Assembly (NCBI RefSeq): GCF_011290685.1
Contig: NZ_JAANYN010000005.1
Span: 372,001 to 436,000, forward strand
Length of the DNA stretch: 64,000 bases
Reading direction: 5' to 3'
DNA from: Cyclobacterium plantarum
GTDB lineage: Bacteria; Bacteroidota; Bacteroidia; Cytophagales; Cyclobacteriaceae
Made by a program: the position numbers and the translations under genes. How positions within the stretch are numbered: position 1 is the first letter of the stretch; the number at the start of each line of letters is the position of its first letter. Shown here one piece after another: positions 10,241 to 18,444 of this stretch. The notes under the pieces are model-generated. The model saw only the letters and a program-made list of their open reading frames with translations. It did not search any database and was not told where the DNA came from.

Positions 10241-10662
10241 CGGTTTTGGTCAGAGGAATGATAGAGGCTTTTGGAAAATCTGCTTTATTTCATTCAGGTA
10301 TTGAAGCAAGCCAACAAATGATTTTCAGTTTCCTGGGTAATGGCGACTTTTCTAAGGTTGACCTTTTTGACATAGCAGCAGCTGGAGTGTTTAGAAAAAG
10401 TGCCTTTCTTTTTCAAGGCTTTGGCGATTTTACTACAAAAGCCGGGTTTCAGGATGCTTTGGGATTAGCAAGTGAGATCGGAATCGGGGGTACAAAATCG
10501 ACTACAGCAAGTTTGGTTGATCTCGGAGTAGGCGGCTTCAATTGGAAATGGAAAAACACCTTAGATAATTCTGATATTGATAAGGTTGTCATTAATACCA
10601 TTTCCAATTTTAATAATACGATAACATTGGGGGTTGGTGAAATAATAAAAACAAGGGAATAG
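10000..10662 (+). CDS. orphan RHS tip 3 with linker
   Basis: 220 residues. Residues 1-75 equal the linker of the RHS protein; the remainder is a diverged relative of its current tip. Shared marks are AGVFRKSAF/TGVFGKSAF, VGGFN and NSDIDK/NSEIDR followed by an I-S-x-F-N motif. Without shell or signal peptide it is a silent spare tip, or a truncated gene that may still be expressed in the cytoplasm. The stop codon is followed directly by its matching immunity paralogue at 10663. The toxin mechanism is unknown and no catalytic motif is recognisable. Confidence 0.7.
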   Translation: MQLESQLQLMRQSRNPVYRNLGQTAYREGLQAARDLYQRGRKLHFSESEALASRNSRYLDGIGMMVSYGITGSMVAAVASPVLVRGMIEAFGKSALFHSGIEASQQMIFSFLGNGDFSKVDLFDIAAAGVFRKSAFLFQGFGDFTTKAGFQDALGLASEIGIGGTKSTTASLVDLGVGGFNWKWKNTLDNSDIDKVVINTISNFNNTITLGVGEIIKTRE

Positions 10663-11037
10663 ATGTTAAAAATTACACTGAAAATTGTTGCTTTTATTTT
10701 CATTTGGATAATTATCGCATTTTTCTATCAGAAAAATTACGATTCTTTGGAGAAAAAGTATGCTGTTGGGTGGGTAGTAGGAAAGGAAACTGGTTTACGG
10801 CAAGGGTTTTATGTCAATTTTAATTTTGAATTTCAAGGAGAGAAATTAACAAACATTAGTTCTCAAGAAAATTATTCGGTTAGTAAAGGCGAGTTTTATT
10901 TGGTGGAGATTCCTGTAAAAAAAGTCAACAAGGCTAAAATGTTGCTTGACTATCCCGTTCCCGACACCCTAAAAGCCCCTTACGAAGGCTGGGATCAAAT
11001 ACCCGAGTTTTTGAAAAAGAGGGAAGGAGGTGATTGA
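10663..11037 (+). CDS. candidate immunity protein for tip 3
   Basis: 124 residues with an N-terminal membrane helix (about 5-21). Paralogue of the protein at 8126-8509: the middle is diverged, while the last about 30 residues (DYPVPDTLKAPYEGW onward) are nearly the same. It starts directly after the tip 3 stop. That both tip and partner diverge together while their outer edges stay constant is the usual signature of toxin-immunity co-variation. Confidence 0.6.
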   Translation: MLKITLKIVAFIFIWIIIAFFYQKNYDSLEKKYAVGWVVGKETGLRQGFYVNFNFEFQGEKLTNISSQENYSVSKGEFYLVEIPVKKVNKAKMLLDYPVPDTLKAPYEGWDQIPEFLKKREGGD

Positions 11038-11193
11038 AATGCAATCTGTCCGGCTAGCGAGGCAACTTCTCCTTCGCTGAATTGATTGATCGCCGGTGTC
11101 TGGCAGCTGCGGATCTGTTAGGCTGCAGCTTTCGGTTGGTGCCCGTGCACAGGAGGAGTCTCGGTTTTTTAGGGTTTCGGAATTTCTCCGGGC

Positions 11194-11690
11194 CTACCCG
11201 AGAGCGTTGCGTTTCGGTAAATCCATAGGCCGCCAGGTTTGCGGTTTGGTTAATAGATTTTTTTGGACACTTGGGATTCGTGAAACAGCATCCCAGGTGT
11301 TCCAAAATATCCCAACAACTAATTTGCCTTTTTTTCGCTGTTCAATTCTGGCTCGGGTCATTCGTTCTCTGAGTCCTCCCTCGTTGACAAAAGCAATTTC
11401 CAATTGCTTAATTTGTTGTTTTAAGAGATAGGTGCAGATTTTAATTAGCGTAATCATGGCATTTGCACAAATTTCCGGATCTGCGTGCTCAATGGCTTCT
11501 TTGAATGTGTCGTAGGTTGGCGTCGGAGTGCTTTTATTTAGTTCGCGCACGCGGTAAACAAGGCGATGAAGCTTATCCCAAATCGGAAGCGCCCGGGTTC
11601 TAAAAAATCCTCATAGTCAATTTGAAGCTCTTGTAAACTTGCCCGGGCTATATTTATGAGCTTAATTTCCCATTCTTTATTTCCTACACC
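11194..11690 (-). pseudogene. frameshifted four-helix-bundle suffix protein
   Basis: The leftmost part reads PEICANAMITLIKICTYLLK then LEIAFVNEGGLRERM, as in Bacteroidota four-helix-bundle proteins with a suffix domain. The part upstream on this strand reads WEIKLINIARASLQELQIDY then EDF, the core of the same family, but in another frame. The frames switch near 11595, where one reads EDFLEPGRF and the other RTRALPIWDKLHRLVYRVREL. The N-terminus is missing and replaced by the fragment at 11691. The gene is broken. The 150 bases to its left (11040-11193) hold nothing I can identify. Confidence 0.65.
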
Positions 11691-11889
11691 GAAAACCCTT
11701 TCTTTTTCATCATGATACCTTCCTTTCTTAAGTTGTTTTTGATAATCCCTTCCGGCATTATCAAATTCCAACAAAACATATGGAAGAGACTCATCTCTTG
11801 AAGAAACGAGCTTTGTTACCGGCCCGATTCCTCGAATACCACCTATTGGAATAAATACAATCTCTTTTGAGTTCTTTAATTCTATTTAG
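11691..11889 (-). pseudogene. TOPRIM fragment of an OLD-like nuclease
   Basis: Open frame without a start codon reading IVFIPIGGIRGIGPVTKLVS, then LPYVLLEFDNAGRDYQKQL. The LLxxDNAG block is the acidic TOPRIM motif seen in OLD-family AAA endonucleases of defence islands. It runs without a stop into the four-helix-bundle fragment at 11690, forming a chimera of two unrelated genes. Only this part of the domain survives, so it is a relic. The family assignment is by motif only. Confidence 0.5.
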
Positions 11890-12063
11890 TTTCGTTTTTA
11901 TTTTTGGTTCTTTTTAATTCTGACTAACGTTTATGCATAAGATTAGTTGCGTTGTTTAGCACCTGATTTAGCAAATACAAACTGAATAGAAAACCCCCAA
12001 GGATTTTCGTAAATAGGGCAGAGCTAGCGATTAATTTTACACGAGACTACCATTTTTAGTTAC

Positions 12064-12732
12064 TTAATAAGTTATTGTTCCTTTATCATTTTTTTCTACG
12101 ACATAAGTTTTAGTCAGTTTATCATATAAGTTTTGATTTTTATCATCCCAAAGAATCCAGATAATAGGAATAAGAAAAAAACTCAATACACCTTTTAAAA
12201 GCTCACGAATGGCACCTTCTTCTGCTTTTTTATAGTCATCTCCAGTCTCTGATGATATAACTTTCAAACCAAAGATACGGTGTCCTAAATTCCCTATAAA
12301 CATTGGGTAAAATATGGCACCAACAATTAGCCCTAAAACAGGAGCAAATACAAAATCAATAGAATTTTCATTAAGTAACTCTTTTAATGATGGGGTCTTA
12401 TAAATTCTATAGGGGATTAAAATAGTGATGAAATAGATAAATGATTCTACTAAATTTGCTAAAAATCGTTTTCCTTTCGATGCTAATCTAAATCCGTAAA
12501 CTAGATTACTGTTAATATTATCTTCAATTATTTTTTTGCTGTTTATTAAATCCTCTATATTAATATCTAGTACTTCGCATATTAATATTAATGTTTTTCC
12601 TCGTGGTTCACTTTCATTATTTTCAATCCGCTGTATTGTTCTTAAATTTACTTTTGATAATTCGGCTAACTCTTCTTGAGTTAACCCTTTTGACTTTCTA
12701 GTTTCACTAATTTTTTTCCCAATTATACTCAT
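12064..12732 (-). CDS. XRE helix-turn-helix / RDD membrane fusion protein
   Basis: 222 residues. Residues 1-60 are a typical XRE DNA-binding domain (ISETRKSKGLTQEELAELSK, VNLRTIQRIEN). The remainder has hydrophobic segments around 90-110, 126-147 and 182-196, with the RDD-like elements R-F-L-A-N-L near the first helix and GHRIFGLKV before the last. A DNA-binding domain tethered to an RDD membrane domain suggests a membrane-sensing regulator. It stands alone: left of it is the relic region, right of it a gene-free stretch. The targets are unknown. Confidence 0.75.
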   Translation of the reverse strand: MSIIGKKISETRKSKGLTQEELAELSKVNLRTIQRIENNESEPRGKTLILICEVLDINIEDLINSKKIIEDNINSNLVYGFRLASKGKRFLANLVESFIYFITILIPYRIYKTPSLKELLNENSIDFVFAPVLGLIVGAIFYPMFIGNLGHRIFGLKVISSETGDDYKKAEEGAIRELLKGVLSFFLIPIIWILWDDKNQNLYDKLTKTYVVEKNDKGTITY

Positions 12733-13546
12733 TATAAATTCTGTTTAAATTTCTTCAAAGTTATTAATGAAACTATATTTTTGATAACGGTTTGGTACTG
12801 GTTTGTTTACGGCATTTTTACGACATTTAATTAAATATTCATATTGTCGTATTTCTAAAAAGGTAAATTAAGTAATATACTTGGTCATTGATTTTATGTT
12901 CGTTGAACTATTAATGGTAACTTGCTTATTGTAACTATTTTATCCGCCTTATTTTAAAAAAAGGATTGCATAAAAACCGGTTTATTCTCCTTATTTCAAA
13001 CTAGCCTATCAGGTATAAATTACTTCCATGATACCGCACATAGCACCTTCTCCTACCAGTCCCTTTTGCTTACTTATACCTACTGTATGTCTGGATAGTG
13101 CTGTTCCCCTTTGTACACTAGCGTATAAAAACAGCCCAATACCAGCCCCTCAACCAATTCTCTTCCGGATTCCTCCGTTCATTCCTTTGAAAAAACTTCA
13201 TTACCTAAAAACACCATTCCAATATACCGGAAAAATACCATTTCACCAACGGTTGGTTTCGGATTTGAGCTTGATTCGGGGTTTGAAATCTCTTGAGGAA
13301 CAAACGGACAGCGGCAGCCGATGCGGCAATATGCCTGGACGGATACCAACTGTACTCTTCGCCGCACCTTATCGCAATACCCGGATAGCGAAATCTTTTC
13401 CAGTTGACAGGTATGTCTTAGTAGCTTGTTAATCAGTGAGGTTAACAAGACAGTAGTTTTCTTAAAAATGTACGGGCGAGGGCTACAAAAATCCATCCCC
13501 GCCCAACAAGAAGCATTTGGAATTCGTCTCCTGCCCGGTTGGCTTT
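12733..13546. other. gene-free stretch
   Basis: About 800 bases without a believable gene. The open frames present have proline-rich, low-complexity translations with no family resemblance. The first 250 bases are AT-rich and could hold the promoter of the XRE-RDD gene. Nothing else identified. Confidence 0.4.
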
Positions 13547-14059
13547 CTACGTTTTTACCAAAACAGGCGGACGGTTCCGGGTACGATGGCCGAAAAGTCT
13601 GTAAAAAATATACCCGTGAGAAATCATATTCACCACGCCAATGGTCGAAAAGGCCCACCACAGGGTTCCCAGGTCGTACTTGTAAAATTCAATCGCAAAC
13701 ACCTGAGGAAAGGCGAGGATCAGGTCCGTAAACCCGAACACATTGAATACCCAGGCGAGTGGGATGGCGTAGGTCCATTTATTGCGCAAGGCAAAGGCGG
13801 TAATCACCGCAAGAATGGCGGTAGCATAATCCCATATGCCAATGGTAAACGCCAGGTCGTCCGGGAATTCGTCGTACACCTGGGTATCGACCATAAAGGC
13901 CATTCCCAAATAGCGTAATCCGTGAATAAGCACCATCGGAACCAATGCATCGTTAACACTAAGTTTGGCCAGTTTTGGGAATACAAACCATTTGAACGCG
14001 AAGTAAAACGTGAGCAAACCTGCAACGGTTTGCATATTGAAAATCGTGAAATTGTCCAT
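13547..14059 (-). CDS. polytopic membrane protein, unknown
   Basis: 170 residues with about five hydrophobic helices (residues about 10-30, 42-60, 70-95, 98-118, 128-155) and a short basic C-terminus. No catalytic motif. It starts nine bases after the DUF1772-like gene and probably shares its transcript. The neighbouring small membrane proteins and SDR suggest a stress or envelope function, but this is guesswork. Confidence 0.6.
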   Translation of the reverse strand: MDNFTIFNMQTVAGLLTFYFAFKWFVFPKLAKLSVNDALVPMVLIHGLRYLGMAFMVDTQVYDEFPDDLAFTIGIWDYATAILAVITAFALRNKWTYAIPLAWVFNVFGFTDLILAFPQVFAIEFYKYDLGTLWWAFSTIGVVNMISHGYIFYRLFGHRTRNRPPVLVKT

Positions 14060-14068
14060 GGATTTTTG

Positions 14069-14533
14069 TTATGGCGTTTTGATAGTGGCTAACTTAAAGG
14101 CTTTTACCGCAAAAATGGCGGCTGCAAAAACGGTGATCGTTCGTACCCAGTGTAAACGCATCCACCAGTTGAGTTTGCTTACCGCTTCTTCGGCGGAATA
14201 GGCCGACTCCATAAAACCCAAATTAGCGGGCAGGTGATATACGCTGGTAATGGTACAGGCGATGACCAAGCCAGCAAGCGCGAAGCTCCAGTTTTTCCGC
14301 ACTTCTTTTTGCCCTTTTGTCTGCACAACCAAAGCGATGGTGGCGATTAATGCCGGCAATAAAATGCCCATGGTGGGTGGCAAGAGATTGGGGAATTGAA
14401 GCGTAAATTGCTTCATAAATTCCATGGGTTCCAGCGTTTGCCAATAGCTGCCAAAACCAAAACCAATGACGAGCATGTTGCCCACAAATGCGGCAATGCC
14501 GATGATCGAAATGTACGGAAGAATCTTTTTCAT
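14069..14533 (-). CDS. DUF1772-like membrane protein
   Basis: 154 residues. I chose the ATG at 14533 (MKKILPYISIIG), which gives an immediate membrane helix; the longer frame upstream reads through a repeat. Four helices, with the pattern N-x-P-N-L and W-x-R-x-H-W-V-R-T near the C-terminus as in DUF1772/anthrone-oxygenase-like proteins (the residues LHWVRTITVFAAA are visible). It lies between an SDR oxidoreductase and another membrane protein on the same strand. Enzymatic activity is not shown. Confidence 0.6.
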   Translation of the reverse strand: MKKILPYISIIGIAAFVGNMLVIGFGFGSYWQTLEPMEFMKQFTLQFPNLLPPTMGILLPALIATIALVVQTKGQKEVRKNWSFALAGLVIACTITSVYHLPANLGFMESAYSAEEAVSKLNWWMRLHWVRTITVFAAAIFAVKAFKLATIKTP

Positions 14534-14567
14534 ATGTTTATAATTGTTTTTTAGCGGCCATAACTTG

Positions 14568-14605
14568 TCCCGGTTTATCGGGATAGCCTGTCCCGACCTT
14601 CGGGA
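14568..14605. repeat. twin hairpin in SDR-DUF1772 gap
   Basis: Two adjacent hairpins: TCCCG-gtttat-CGGGA (14568-14583) and TCCCGA-cct-TCGGGA (14591-14605). They fill the 136-base gap between two genes of one strand. There is no long T run, so they look like dispersed intergenic repeats or an RNA-stability element rather than a terminator. Confidence 0.5.
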
Positions 14606-14669
14606 GAATCTCGCATGCTTTATAATCATCCCTGTGTGTGACGATCCCGTCATGCTCGATTTCATCATA

Positions 14670-15434
14670 TTATTTATTTGGAATAGGTTGTTTGTTCAGT
14701 TGTTTGAATATGAATTTTGGTGCCAAACGGCCCATGATCTTCAGTGCCGTTGAAATGCCCGGCGTTATTTCTTCCTTGCCCTTGGAGTAGTTTTTCCAAA
14801 AAATGTCTGCTAATTTTTTGGGTGGCATGGGTTTCAAGTTATCGGCTTTCAAATCGGCATCTTTGGCTAATTTGGTATCTACCACAGGCGGTAATAATTC
14901 GATGACTTTAATACCGTGCGGCTTTAATTGCGGACGAATAGATTTTGTCCAAAAATGCACTGCCGCTTTTGTGCCCGAATAAACCGGTGCTTGAGTGAAT
15001 GGGACATAGGCCAAACCTGAAGAAACATTGACCAAAACCGCATTCTTGCTCCGTTTTAACTGGGGTAAAAAATGATGCAACATCCGGATAGGTGCCTGGA
15101 AGTTGATGGCTATTTCTTCCGCTTGTTTTTGCAAATCATTGCTTTCAGCTCCCGTATCCAGCAGCAGCATTATTCCCGCATTGTTGATTAAGACATCGAT
15201 CCCGCCAAATTCATTTTGAATAGCATCCGCCAACTTTTTGACATCTTCCTCTTGGGTTACATCACTTTGAAAAAAATGAATGTCAGGAAGTTCAGCCTTC
15301 ATCTTTTCCAGTTTGGATAAGTTTCTGCCCGTAACAAACACCGTATTGTTATGGGACAGAAATTTTTTGGCAAGGGCAAGCCCGATGCCTGAACCACCAC
15401 CTGTAATAAGTACTTTTTGATTGGATGTTATCAT
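14670..15434 (-). CDS. short-chain dehydrogenase/reductase
   Basis: 254 residues. Classical SDR: the cofactor loop TGGGSGIG sits at residues about 11-18, NNAG near 86, the catalytic Ser in VNVSSG, and Y-x-x-x-K in VYSGTKAA. An Arg in VTGRN after the second strand suggests NADP preference. The C-terminus (PPVVDTKLAKD, then PPKKLADIFW) is as in DltE-like SDRs of Bacteroidota. Substrate unknown. A promoter-like motif shared with the Crp gene lies 20-53 bases upstream. It probably leads the three-gene transcript with the two membrane genes to its left. Confidence 0.85.
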   Translation of the reverse strand: MITSNQKVLITGGGSGIGLALAKKFLSHNNTVFVTGRNLSKLEKMKAELPDIHFFQSDVTQEEDVKKLADAIQNEFGGIDVLINNAGIMLLLDTGAESNDLQKQAEEIAINFQAPIRMLHHFLPQLKRSKNAVLVNVSSGLAYVPFTQAPVYSGTKAAVHFWTKSIRPQLKPHGIKVIELLPPVVDTKLAKDADLKADNLKPMPPKKLADIFWKNYSKGKEEITPGISTALKIMGRLAPKFIFKQLNKQPIPNK

Positions 15435-15453
15435 TCGAGATCTTTTTTCTTAT

Positions 15454-15487
15454 TTAGACAAGAGATGTTGAAATGTGTAAAGACTTT
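15454..15487 (-). promoter_or_regulatory. bipartite promoter-like motif upstream of SDR
   Basis: On the minus strand reads CTTTACACAT, nine bases, TCTTGTCTAA. The same two blocks with identical nine-base spacing occur at 17051-17084 upstream of the Crp-like gene. Block order and spacing fit an ECF-type -35/-10 promoter; the adjacent ECF sigma gene (17135-18010) is an obvious candidate. Assignment to that factor is inference. Confidence 0.55.
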
Positions 15488-15519
15488 AAAAAAAAATTAT
15501 CAATCATCAATGATTTATT

Positions 15520-15888
15520 TTAAAGTGAACCTGCAGTCAAAAGTTTGTTGTGCATCCATAGCATCAAAACAGTTGGAACCAATTCAATCGCAATCAGGAA
15601 AATGAGAAAGGGAGTCGCTGGATAATTCGTTAGTGCTGCGGCTCTGGCGATGCCACCAATGAAAAGTGCAATCATCAGAAAACGGAATAAAGCGGTCTCT
15701 GATGGATTCCAGGCCACATAGAAAAACGCCAGTGACGTAGCCATCCAAATAGCGGCCACATAGCGATGGTTGTTATCGGTCATGGCATCTGTCGCGGCCG
15801 GATTGTAGGCAGCGGTTGTGCCCATAAACCCGGTGGCAGCAGCAATCAGCCCATAGAGCACCAGGAAAATACGTATAAAGAGTAGCAT
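15520..15888 (-). CDS. DUF4345-like membrane protein
   Basis: 122 residues with four hydrophobic helices. The pattern NHRYVAAIWMATSLAFFY, then GGIARAAAL, is that of DUF4345 proteins (N-x-x-R and G-x-x-R between helices). It begins two bases after the stop of the upstream membrane gene, so both are co-transcribed. Function of the family is unknown. Confidence 0.7.
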   Translation of the reverse strand: MLLFIRIFLVLYGLIAAATGFMGTTAAYNPAATDAMTDNNHRYVAAIWMATSLAFFYVAWNPSETALFRFLMIALFIGGIARAAALTNYPATPFLIFLIAIELVPTVLMLWMHNKLLTAGSL

Positions 15889-15890
15889 TG

Positions 15891-16340
15891 TTATGAATTT
15901 TTAGCGATTGGTTTGAGAAAGCAATAAGCCGCAATGATGATGGGAATGGCAAAGGGGATATGCTGCAGTACATCCAGCGGCTGTACCTGGGGCACATAGG
16001 TCGCCCAGGTAATCATGTCCACCAATATGACCAGCACGAGTGTCACCACATGAAACAGGCCCGCCAGCCTAAATTGGTGGAACCCAATGGCGAGCAGCAC
16101 GAAAATGGGTGGGACTACATCGCCCACTGCCTTAAAAATGGCCGTGATCTTTGCGAACCGGATAGCGGCATCCGAATCGGCAACGATAGAAAAAGAGGCC
16201 TCGGCCGAAAGGGGATGTATTACCCAGAAAAGCCCAATACCAATTAGCATACAAGCAGAGACAAGGCTTGCCCACACGCCCGTCCTAATGTATCCGGACA
16301 GATTTTTATCCAGTGGATTCTTGAAAGATTGAGTATCCAT
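15891..16340 (-). CDS. four-helix membrane protein, unknown
   Basis: 149 residues, hydrophobic segments at about 22-42, 72-92, 100-118 and 124-143. Immediately upstream of the DUF4345 gene and 76 bases downstream of the Crp-like gene on the same strand. No recognisable motif. Confidence 0.6.
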   Translation of the reverse strand: MDTQSFKNPLDKNLSGYIRTGVWASLVSACMLIGIGLFWVIHPLSAEASFSIVADSDAAIRFAKITAIFKAVGDVVPPIFVLLAIGFHQFRLAGLFHVVTLVLVILVDMITWATYVPQVQPLDVLQHIPFAIPIIIAAYCFLKPIAKNS

Positions 16341-16416
16341 TAAAGTCTTATCATTTTTTATAAAAGTAAGACCGGGTTATCTGAATCCACTTGACAAATG
16401 ATAAGTTCGAAGCAGT

Positions 16417-16983
16417 CTAAACCGATAATCTGAGCTTTCTTAACCTACTCAATGTTTCAGGGGTTACGCCCAGGAAAGTGGCGACATCCTTTAACTGAAA
16501 TCGTCTAAGAATTTCAGGATGCTTTTTTTCCAGGTATTCATAGCGTTGTAATGCATCCAACTTGAGAAACATCCTGCGCATGCTAAATTCTTCAATGAAT
16601 TCCTCTTCTGCCATTCTTCTTCCCACTCGCTCTATATAGATGGATTGTTGATACAAAATTTTTAGTTGATCAATATCCAGCGTTAAAAACTCGCAATCTT
16701 CTTCACTAATGATCGAAAGATCACTTGGCTCACCGGTAAGGGCACTGTGTAAAACAGTAAATACTTTTGGTGCTACGTAAAAGTGCGTGGTCTTCTCAAT
16801 GCCATTATCCATTTCAAGTTTTCTTACGGCGCCTTTGGTCATGTGCCAAATCGTTTTGCAGGGCTTGTGCAGGCCAAGGATGAGCTGTCCTTTTTCCGAC
16901 CGCATGGCTTTCAGATTTTGTTGATAGAGTATCCAAGCCTCATCAGGTAATTTTCCAGAGATTTGTTCAATGTATTCTCTCAT
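16417..16983 (-). CDS. Crp/Fnr-family transcriptional regulator
   Basis: 188 residues. Residues about 20-115 form a cyclic-nucleotide-binding-type beta barrel (KGQLILGLHKPCKTIWHMTK, GAVRK) without the full phosphate-binding Arg-Ala motif, so the ligand is uncertain. Residues about 145-188 are the DNA-binding end (YEYLEKKHPEILRRFQLKDV, then FLGVTPETLSRLRK), the usual form in Bacteroidota Crp-like proteins. It carries the shared bipartite motif upstream (17051-17084), suggesting control by an ECF sigma factor. Likely regulator of the neighbouring membrane genes. Confidence 0.85.
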   Translation of the reverse strand: MREYIEQISGKLPDEAWILYQQNLKAMRSEKGQLILGLHKPCKTIWHMTKGAVRKLEMDNGIEKTTHFYVAPKVFTVLHSALTGEPSDLSIISEEDCEFLTLDIDQLKILYQQSIYIERVGRRMAEEEFIEEFSMRRMFLKLDALQRYEYLEKKHPEILRRFQLKDVATFLGVTPETLSRLRKLRLSV

Positions 16984-17050
16984 GCCTATTTCTTTGCTTT
17001 TTTGTTTATAGAATTATCCATACCCAACGGTCAATTGTTGGTTTTTTCTA

Positions 17051-17084
17051 TTAGACAAGAAAAGAGGGCATGTGTAAAGACTTT
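17051..17084 (-). promoter_or_regulatory. bipartite promoter-like motif upstream of Crp gene
   Basis: Second copy of CTTTACACAT-N9-TCTTGTCTAA on the minus strand, 68-101 bases ahead of the ATG at 16983. The surrounding sequence differs from the copy at 15454, so only the two blocks and their spacing are conserved. Confidence 0.55.
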
Positions 17085-17134
17085 GAAGGATTTGTCCTTT
17101 TTTAAGGGCAATTTTTTTCTAGCTGTCTTGGTCT

Positions 17135-18010
17135 TTAGTTCAAGTTCAAACGGCGTTGCCAATTAGCATCTTCCAAAATTTTTACCAGGAAGTTTTTCTT
17201 TTCAAACTGCGTCTTAAAGCTGTGGCCCTGGTGAAGTTCCGCATATTTTAATTCTGCATCGTCCACCAAAAAATCAGCATCAGGTTCCAATTGCTCTTTG
17301 AAGGTTGAATACTCTTTTCGGTTAAAAAGCAGGTTTTTGGCATCGACCATGCCATTTTCGGTGGCAAAAGTTACCTTCTTATGGCACCGGCACGGATTGG
17401 CTTTATTTACCAACCCGCATTTGTTTTGCATAAAATTATACAAGTCTTTTCGGGCTTTGCTCAATTTCATGCGGTAGTTATCCTTGCTTATTTCCATAAT
17501 TTCCGAGCCGATTGTATGGTCCGCACCGAAAATATCACCGATTATATAAACCATGCGTTGTTCTTTGGTCAGGCAGAGGAGCATACCCGAAAGGCATTGT
17601 AGCCTTACTTCACGAATGGCTTCTCTCTGGTCCTTTTTTTCGCTTTCAGATAAATCTGTGTTGGGAGCAGCATCTAAACGAGTCCCCAGTTCTTCAAAAC
17701 TGTTGGCAAAGATATTAGGTGCCTTTTTTTGATCGTTTAGAAAGTGATTTTTCGCAATGCGATAAGCCCAGGTCTGAAAAGCACTTTCGTGTTTAAACGT
17801 ACTCAAATTGGAAATAATCTTTATTAGGGTCTCTTGGGTAAGGTCCTCCGCATCGGCGGTACTTCCTGTCATTTTCCAGGCGATGTTGTAGATAAAGGGT
17901 TGATGGCGCTCGATAAGGTTTGTCAACGCTGGTTGGTTCCCATCCAAAATCTGTTGGATGAGTTCTTTGTCCGTTTGGTCGGTTTGATAGGTGGGGTGGA
18001 AAGGGTTCAT
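17135..18010 (-). CDS. ECF-type sigma-70 factor with C-terminal Cys motif
   Basis: 291 residues. Region 2 spans residues about 20-90 (AEDLTQETLIKI; FQTWAYRIAKNHFLND) and region 4 about 140-195 (LTKEQRMVYIIGDIFGADHT, then SKDNYRMKLSKARKDL). A C-terminal extension starts with the cysteine pattern CGLVNKANPCRCHKK (about 198-212), seen in a Bacteroidota ECF group, and continues for about 75 residues. Region 4 ends in YRMKLSKAR. No anti-sigma gene is adjacent; the cysteine-bearing extension may itself sense. Two nearby genes share a possible promoter for it. Confidence 0.85.
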   Translation of the reverse strand: MNPFHPTYQTDQTDKELIQQILDGNQPALTNLIERHQPFIYNIAWKMTGSTADAEDLTQETLIKIISNLSTFKHESAFQTWAYRIAKNHFLNDQKKAPNIFANSFEELGTRLDAAPNTDLSESEKKDQREAIREVRLQCLSGMLLCLTKEQRMVYIIGDIFGADHTIGSEIMEISKDNYRMKLSKARKDLYNFMQNKCGLVNKANPCRCHKKVTFATENGMVDAKNLLFNRKEYSTFKEQLEPDADFLVDDAELKYAELHQGHSFKTQFEKKNFLVKILEDANWQRRLNLN

Positions 18011-18444
18011 GGGTGCAGGATGGTGGTTGGCATTTTTCGTTGGCAGTTAGGGTATACAAGGTACTTCTTTTTCCGCAATCACAAGGATCCGAACCAACTT
18101 CCTTATTCAGGTAATCGTAGGTTTTCTTCCTCGAATTGGCGTGTTGACGGTATCGGTAAATTTCGCATGGCCCTAATCTTCGCGTTTGTAGTTTGATTGC
18201 TGAAAACAGTTAATTATTTCAAAGAGTTGGTTTAAACTTATCGGGTGGGTACAAAATAGCTGTATTTTTCAGATCACAAGGGCGGAAAAATCGGTAATAA
18301 GCACTAGCGCTATGCTACATCAAATAAAATATTCCGTAAATCATTTCCATGTTAATCTCCGTTAATTTTAGTAACTGCTTTTATTTTATTTACTATTTTA
18401 GTTGCTGGAATTGGTAAAAGACCCAGACGATTCAACTCCAGCCT
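18011..18444. other. divergent intergenic region
   Basis: 434 bases between the leftward sigma gene and the rightward DoxX-like gene. No gene seen. The right 150 bases are AT-rich and probably hold the promoter of the gene at 18445. The bipartite ECF motif is not present, so the sigma gene does not appear to be autoregulated through it. Confidence 0.4.

Noticed and set aside
13028-13661. Overlapping frames on both strands in the gene-free stretch
   Set aside because: Low-complexity translations, no motif and mutually overlapping.
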